Below are positions 58,501 through 64,000 of a stretch of 64,000 nucleotides of DNA, one piece after another. Positions within the stretch are counted from its first letter, which is position 1; each line of letters starts with the position of its first letter. Source of the stretch: Unio delphinus (taxonomy: Eukaryota; Mollusca; Bivalvia; Unionida; Unionidae); contig JAQISU010000081.1 in NCBI GenBank assembly GCA_029339505.1, positions 12,993,001-13,057,000 of the forward strand. Reading direction: 5' to 3'. The notes beneath the pieces were generated by a model that was not told the origin of the DNA, did not search any database, and worked only from the letters and a program-made list of their open reading frames with translations. Made by a program: the position numbers and the translations under genes.

Positions 58501-59268
58501 ACTCGCTCTCCGTTGATACTGATGTAAATGGCCGGATTGCCAAGGCATCAGCATTTATGGCGAGACTGAACCAGAGGGTCTGGGACAATCACAACCTCAC
58601 TGAGATGACCAAACTGCGCGTCTACCAGGCATGCGTGCTCAGCACACTCCTTTACAGCAGCGAGGCATGGACCACCTACGCGAGTCACGTGAGGACACTC
58701 AACAGCTTCCACCTGAGATGCTTGCGGCGCATTCTGCGTATCCAGAGGCAAGACAAAGTTCCCAACACAGAGGTTCTGAGATGCACCGGCATGAACAGCA
58801 TGTTCTCCATTCTCAGCGAGAGGCGTCTTCGCTGGCTGGGCCATGTTAGGAGAATGGACCCAGGCCGCATACCCAAGAACCTGCTGTACGGCGAGCTAGT
58901 AGAAGGTGCACGAACGACTGGAAGGCCACGTCTGCGCTACAAAGATGTCTGCAAAAAAGACATGAAGACAGCCAACATCAACATAAACAATTGGGAGAGC
59001 TGTGCTGACGACCGCTCCGCGTGGCGTCTTGCTGTCAGACAGGGCACTCAGAAAGCTGAGGAGATGAGAAACACAAACCTCGCTGCAAAGAGAGCCAGGA
59101 GGAAGGCGAACCAAAAACATCCTCAGCAAGCATCAGCATACACCTGCAGCAAGTGCAACAGAGACTGTCACTCAAGGGTCGGACTCTTCAGCCACTTGCG
59201 AAGGTGCAGATAGGACACCCAAATCGGAAGCTACACCATCGTCTCTCAAAGACGGACGGATGCCGACG
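55590..59268 (+). mobile_element. Nearly full-length LINE with endonuclease, RT and C-terminal Cys/His motif
   Basis: A GC-rich element in AT-rich DNA. Its 5' part (55590-55980) has typical LINE leader sequence (AATTGTCGTTCCCTTGGGTC). ORF2 occupies one frame throughout. The RT lacks an RNase H domain after it; the C-terminus ends in CSKCNRDCHSRVGLFSHLRR. The product type is often annotated as craniofacial development protein 2-like in animal genomes. The clade (RTE, L2-like or other) is unresolved by eye. Flanking 31-bp repeats stand in place of a poly(A) tail. Confidence 0.88.
55983..59213 (+). pseudogene. LINE ORF2 (endonuclease-reverse transcriptase) with two in-frame TAG codons
   Basis: Open in a single frame from 55983 to TAG 59211-59213 except for TAG at 56670-56672 and TAG at 57879-57881, each one base from CAG. 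The endonuclease shows SWNIRT (56070), CLQETRL (E), LYLLGDFNARVG (D, N; near 56500) and DTDHSLV (D, H; near 56800). The RT shows GKAPGSDGIPPEVLK (near 57535), NYRGISLLSIVGKAFARV, CGFRAGRSTVDMIF, FIDLTKAFDLVSR (motif A), SGVKQGCVLAPTLFAIFF and FADD at 58284-58295 (catalytic). LGHVRRMDPGRIP and a Cys/His tail follow. All catalytic residues are kept, so decay is recent. Host use is unlikely. Confidence 0.85.
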
Positions 59269-59275
59269 ATGCAAG

Positions 59276-59378
59276 CTATTTCGGATATCAATATATATGA
59301 TGCGAACTATTTCGGATATCAATATATATGATGCAAACTATTTCGGATATTAATATATATGATGCAAACTATTTCAAT
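59276..59378. repeat. 31-bp tandem repeat, right of the LINE
   Basis: TTTCGGATATCAATATATAT recurs with TCGG at 59281, 59312 and 59343; the unit includes GATGCAAACTA. A last partial unit ends at ATTTCAATTG. Confidence 0.9.
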
Positions 59379-60479
59379 TGAATTGGTTGAATATCAACAT
59401 TTGTAAAATAATTTGCATACTTTTAATTATATGTTACCAAATTTTAAAATGTACTGTAATATTGTAGGCTACACAGGAAAGACTGTAACGCAGATATTTA
59501 ATAAAAATTGTTTGCTGAAAGAAATGTCTCAAATTCCACAAATGAAATCTGCTGCAGAAAGTTTGTAGTTTACATTTTCCATTAATTTACGAGATCAACA
59601 ACACAGAATAGCAAACAACATTATTTCCATATCTTTCATTTCTCCGTCTGTCTTTTAAACTCTCTTTCGGAAGTTTCAGATATATGGAGGTGAAATTGAT
59701 ATACTTAATGCATACTACTTGTCTAATTCTCAAGCATTCATACTGTGTAAATTATGTACGTCTTTGTTTTCCATAGATTATATAAAAGGTGAATACAATC
59801 CACTAAACGCGGCATCCGTCCTCTAGCTTAACGAAAATAAACAAATAAATTAAAAGATGAAAGCTGAAAACAAACATTTCTCCAATATTATTTTTTATAC
59901 ACGTTTTACAATGAAATATCGGATGAGAATATTCATTTCTGAAAAAAAGGCACGAATGAGAAGAACCAATATATTGTCTTTTAAGTGTTATCTTAATTTG
60001 TAACACGTCTGTATTTTCCTTTTTTTTAAACCCGAGGTTGCAAAGATCCATAGCTAATGATCACGCTGCTGAGTAGAAAGGTAAATAATAATAATAATAT
60101 AGCCAAAATTACTTCTCGTGCGATCATTTGTATTTATTACTGTCGCATATACTATAAAACAATTTTGTGTTTTATGATACTTATGTATCATGACTCGAGA
60201 TCTATATATTACCTGCAACCATATATATGTACGATATGAAGAGTTTCAACTTCCTTTTCCAAAATTTAAAGAATACGTCAGAATACTACGTCAGTAATAG
60301 GTAACTAAAATATTTACGTTGATCAGTAATTAAGTCCTTCAATCTATATTGACAATGCCTTATTGACACTCCTTGTTCAGAATTACCACGACTGTTTAGG
60401 TAGAAATGTACAACAATGTACTAATTTCGGTTAGAACATATCATGCTATGTAGCCATGCTTTTGAGTTTATCAATACTA

Positions 60480-60512
60480 ATTCTACTACTACTACCACTA
60501 CTACTACTACTT

Positions 60513-60550
<38 letters not shown>

Positions 60551-60609
60551 GCTACTACTACTACTACTACTACTACTACTATAACCAATAATAATAATAA
60601 TAATAACAA

Positions 60610-60699
<90 letters not shown>

Positions 60700-60715
60700 T
60701 AATAATAATAATAAT
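60480..60715. repeat. (CTA)n/(TAA)n compound microsatellite
   Basis: Alternating ACT and AAT blocks. Poly-Thr, poly-Asn, poly-Val, poly-Leu and poly-Ser frames are artefacts. (ATT)n follows at 60835-60878. Confidence 0.95.
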
Positions 60716-60832
60716 ATTAACAACAAAAACAGAGCTAGTATAAATTATCTGCATTTTAAAATTGCAGCTACTCACTATATATTAGGACTGAACAGGTAAC
60801 AAAACAAAACCCCGACCACCCAATTCGCTTCA

Positions 60833-60879
<47 letters not shown>

Positions 60880-61240
60880 AAGAAATCACTTATATTAAAA
60901 ATATTGAATACACAGTGTTCCAAGTGGTTTGCAAGGTGTTTAAAACGATTTAATTTAAAGAATGTGCCACTAGCATCGTCAATTTTCCATTTGGACTGGA
61001 ATGGTAACACATGTACACACACACACTTACACACACGCGCGCCGGCTGTATTCGGTTTCATCATTGTCATATCTGCACACACATGCATTGCTAGGAACAC
61101 TTAAGTTGTTCTTTATTAAACACTCGCTCACATACGTATACATCTACTTACAAAGAGGTACTATAATGAAGACAATGGCAGTGAGTGTGTGTGTATTTAT
61201 GTGTGTGATTTGGATTTTTAACGAAGATTTAACAATTTTT

Positions 61241-61503
61241 CAGTCATATCGATGTCTGCAGTGTGGCAGTTTATAGTGATGTCTAGTTCTGGGACATCAT
61301 GCCAAGGAGATGTATCATGATGTCCCAGCCAGTCACATTATCCTGACACCAGTCCGACCAGTCCTACCACTAACCTCTTAATGCTGAGTGCCAAGCGAGG
61401 CAGCTGTTAATACCATTTTTATAAGCCTTTGGTATGACTCGACCGGGGACCGAACCCACAACCTCTCGCATCTGAGGCGGACGCTCCAACCACTAAGCCA
61501 CCG
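61241..61503 (-). mobile_element. tRNA-derived SINE, best-preserved copy
   Basis: On the minus strand: A-box TGGCTTAGTGGTTGG, then CGTCCGCCTCAGATGCGAGA, B-box GGGTTCGGTCCCCGG, the linker TCATACCAAAGGCTTATAAA, and a body with GCTGCCTCGCTTGGCACTCA, GGACTGGTGTCAGGATAATG, GATGTCCCAGAACTAGACAT and a tail CACTGCAGACATCGATATGA. About 260 bp. It defines the family of the copies at 4091, 4590, 36701, 37195 and 50045. Confidence 0.8.
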
Positions 61504-61640
61504 TAATGGTGGGTAAGAATAGCAGGTAAGAAAGTATTTAGATGCATGAATAAGTAGCAGGCTACAATCTAACTGTTTTATTATAAATCACTTTATAAAT
61601 ATGTCCAATTAACACAACTTCTTTGACATCATTACTTTAA

Positions 61641-64000
61641 AGACATACAACCTAAGTAAAAACGAATGAAATTATATATTTATTTTTTCAGTTCACGATT
61701 ACTTAATTAGATGAATAATTACGATTCAGGCTGTTTCTGAGGCCTAAATCAGGTTAGTATCGGAAATTTTGTGATAAAAAACGCGATTCTGAATTATTGT
61801 CTGCAGACAAAAATTCGCTGTTTGCCACGCCTATATTCATGTAACCTCTGTGTTGACCTCTCCCGAAGATTAAGAATTTTAGCCATGCGCAAACACGTGT
61901 TTACAAAAATAATGGCGTGTTCACAACTAGATCGAAAACCAAAACTTAGATTCTGAAAGGAGGGGGAAAAAAAGCTTTTTGGGCAAATTATGGCAGCACA
62001 CGCATATGTATTGGTGACCAGCATGAAAGATGGAATAAAAAGAAGTCCACTTTGAGACTGGAAACTAATCCAGAGGTCGCCAAATTCTTGCTGGATACTG
62101 GTGTCATGGTGAGTCTCAATTTTGCAATGAACAGTCAAGTTTTTATACCGCTATTTTATATCTGTTTTGTTAACTCTTTATCAAAACTCTTAAAATAACA
62201 TATTTTATATAACTGGCATTATTCCATTTAGCTTGAAATAAAATGTCACAGCCCTGCAACAATATCGCTGAAAACCGCATGTACGTACACCACTGCTGAT
62301 ATTTTTGAGGACATCAAAGGGGTCTTAATGAACATCATTTTCGCTCGCAACCATAAGACTATATTTAGAGGCACGCTGTCACTTGTTTTTTTTTTTTTTT
62401 TTTAAATAAAAAAAAATTGTATATAATGTAAAGGGTGATGGCTGTAAATGAAAGTAATGCAATACAGTTAAGTATATATTATGCATATTATTATTTGTAA
62501 AGTATATAATATTATTGTGTCTAATAAAACATTTATTTTCCCTTGCTATATTAGGTAATGAATTGAATGGCAGTGCAAGGAAAACATCAGAAAAATGTCA
62601 CAGAAGACATGGCCACAACTTCTACACCTGGGCCAACAATTCATAGGATACAAATTCCTGCTGTGTCTGATATAACCACATCATAATCAGATATGGCATC
62701 TGTGTAAGTATTACTACATTTTTAAAAAAAAAATTTATGTATATTTACTTTTTTACAAATATTTTGGTAGATGCACATCTAAGGATTTACCTGGAAATGT
62801 ATCATTCTATATTAGTTTAATAGTTTGCAGTTGGTAAAGATTGTACATTTTGTTAAAATCTGGTTTGTTTTATTTAGAATAATATTTTTGTTGTAAATTG
62901 TTTGTTGGCATATGTCTATTTTATGTTATTGATATGTTCCTCATCATGCTGTATGTAGTTTAGTCAAAGGGCCTGAAGGGAGAATAGTCTTTGACTAAAT
63001 TAGTCACTCCTTTAAATAAGTTATTATTATTATTTCTTGAAGCATTATCATTCAGGTCTTAATAACCAAGATAAATGATAATTTTTTTTGACACAAAACT
63101 AAAGATTCCCAAGTTCAACATTAGTATTTACACATTTCAAAATTTTTTTTTAAGGGATTCAGTCTTGTCTGAAGTTGATGGAAAAGTCTAAAAGTTTTAT
63201 CAACCCATTTGAGAAAGTATACTAATAAAAAAATTTGTGATACATACATAAAAGGGAATATTTGAGTTAAGTATCCTAAAAAAACAACCATTATGATACA
63301 TGCATGATATATGTAATTAAACTAAAAGTAATGTATAGTATTGTCTTGGTATTTGTGGATGGTATTTGTGTATGAAACAGAAAGTTGCTCCCACAAAAGC
63401 TTTCTTTTCTGTGTATTATCAAAAAAGTAAAAATTGGGTATTTACAATTTATCTTAAATATAGTATCAATGCATAATTGAAATAATGAAGATATACTGAT
63501 TATCACAGAAAGAAAATGAATACATTGTATTATAAATACACACTGAGGCCATAGTTATGGTTTGTCCATTTAATACACATGGAGAGGGCAAGGGGGTTTA
63601 CCCAAATGCATATGCTTGTGTATGGGGGTGGGTGGTCTACTGATAATATACGTACACATATACCTCGATAGTAATTTGTCTAATAAGTAACCTGCTTGAC
63701 TGGGTTCAGTTGGTGTTTGAGTTTTAGTGGACAATAGACAAACTTTTTAAAGTTATGCTGCTTATTTCTTTGATGCAGCCAGACATTCAACATTGGTGGA
63801 CTATCTGTTACATTAAATACATATTATTGTTAATCCTTGATCTTTTCTGTGTGGATTAAATATTGGCTGTTCTACAGAATGGGGAGGGCAATCGCATGTA
63901 TGCAGATGGTGTGTGTGTAAGTAAAAAGTATGCATGTGTACAGGGAGGGAGGGGTCAAGCTTTGCCCGATTTTTGCACACATGTCCATAGTTGGAATCAG
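61641..64000. other. No confident gene; two exon-like stretches
   Basis: One frame near 61965-62108 reads KKSTLRLETNPEVAKFLLDT and reaches a GTGAGT donor at 62109; it resembles an uncharacterised segment of transposon-associated proteins. A second stretch (about 62560-62704, MAVQGKHQKNVTEDMATTST) ends at GTAAGT but contains two adjacent stops. Joining is speculative. The rest to 64000 is AT-rich with poly-T/poly-A runs (62380-62420). Confidence 0.3.

Larger units (their letters stand above)
59560..61640 (+). repeat. Segmental duplication copy D
   Basis: Directly homologous to 34890-36900 of copy B: TTACGAGATCAACAA (59588) with 34905, CTAATGATCACGCTGCTGAG (60053) with 35390, CTTATTGACACTCCTTGTTC (60359) with 35640, the AAT-flanked block (60730-60880) with 35710-35860, and 61540-61640 with 36795-36890. 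It lacks the MITE present in L and B. Confidence 0.8.

Noticed and set aside
56751..58876. Minus-strand ORFs of 80-141 codons
   Set aside because: They are antisense shadows of the plus-strand LINE ORF, in GC-rich DNA with few stops.
61380..61503. tRNA gene with A- and B-boxes
   Set aside because: No acceptor stem pairing and a long body shared with five other copies; it is a SINE head.

Overview
This is animal nuclear DNA: AT-rich, full of microsatellites, with GT-AG introns and several LINE and SINE families. The one clear host gene, its family, and the mobile-element content suggest an invertebrate, most likely a lophotrochozoan such as a mollusc. That placement is inference; no species marker is present.

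The only complete host gene is a nine-coding-exon DUOXA (dual oxidase maturation factor) gene on the + strand, 41568-48831, with a noncoding leader exon near 41250-41284. All reading-frame phases across its introns agree and give a 556-residue protein. It has the family core (five predicted membrane segments, a glycosylated loop containing LNETINYNE) plus a long acidic and Ser/Thr-rich tail. No DUOX gene is visible.

The dominant architecture is segmental duplication of the DUOXA 5' region. Arm L (1-5665, inverted) matches about 35.4-41.74 kb and carries a DUOXA first coding exon on the - strand that runs off the left edge. Copy A (about 5785-18780, direct, with exon 2 at 27275) matches copy B (29855-42340), which leads into the full gene. 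Copy A has an intact first and second coding exon but no later exons before copy B. Partial copies of the 34.9-36.9 kb segment also lie at 59560-61640 (D) and about 50500-50860. Insertions distinguish the copies: an RTE-type LINE with target duplications is in B only, a degraded RNase H LINE is in A only, a hAT-like MITE is shared by L and B, and a minisatellite is expanded in A only.

Region by region: 1-5.7 kb is arm L with SINEs, a LINE tail and a MITE. 5.8-16.9 kb is copy A with the LINE at 7.58-11.42 kb. 16.9-28.5 kb holds the copy A DUOXA leader and exons 1-2 in a long, repeat-rich intron-like stretch with a degenerate gene-like locus at 21.4-23.6 kb. 28.6-29.6 kb is a CR1/L2-like LINE fragment. 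29.9-41.5 kb is copy B. 41.5-49.6 kb is the DUOXA gene. 49.6-55.3 kb is repeat debris. 55.6-59.27 kb is a GC-rich, nearly intact LINE whose ORF has only two in-frame TAG codons. 59.6-61.6 kb is copy D. 61.6-64 kb has no confident gene.
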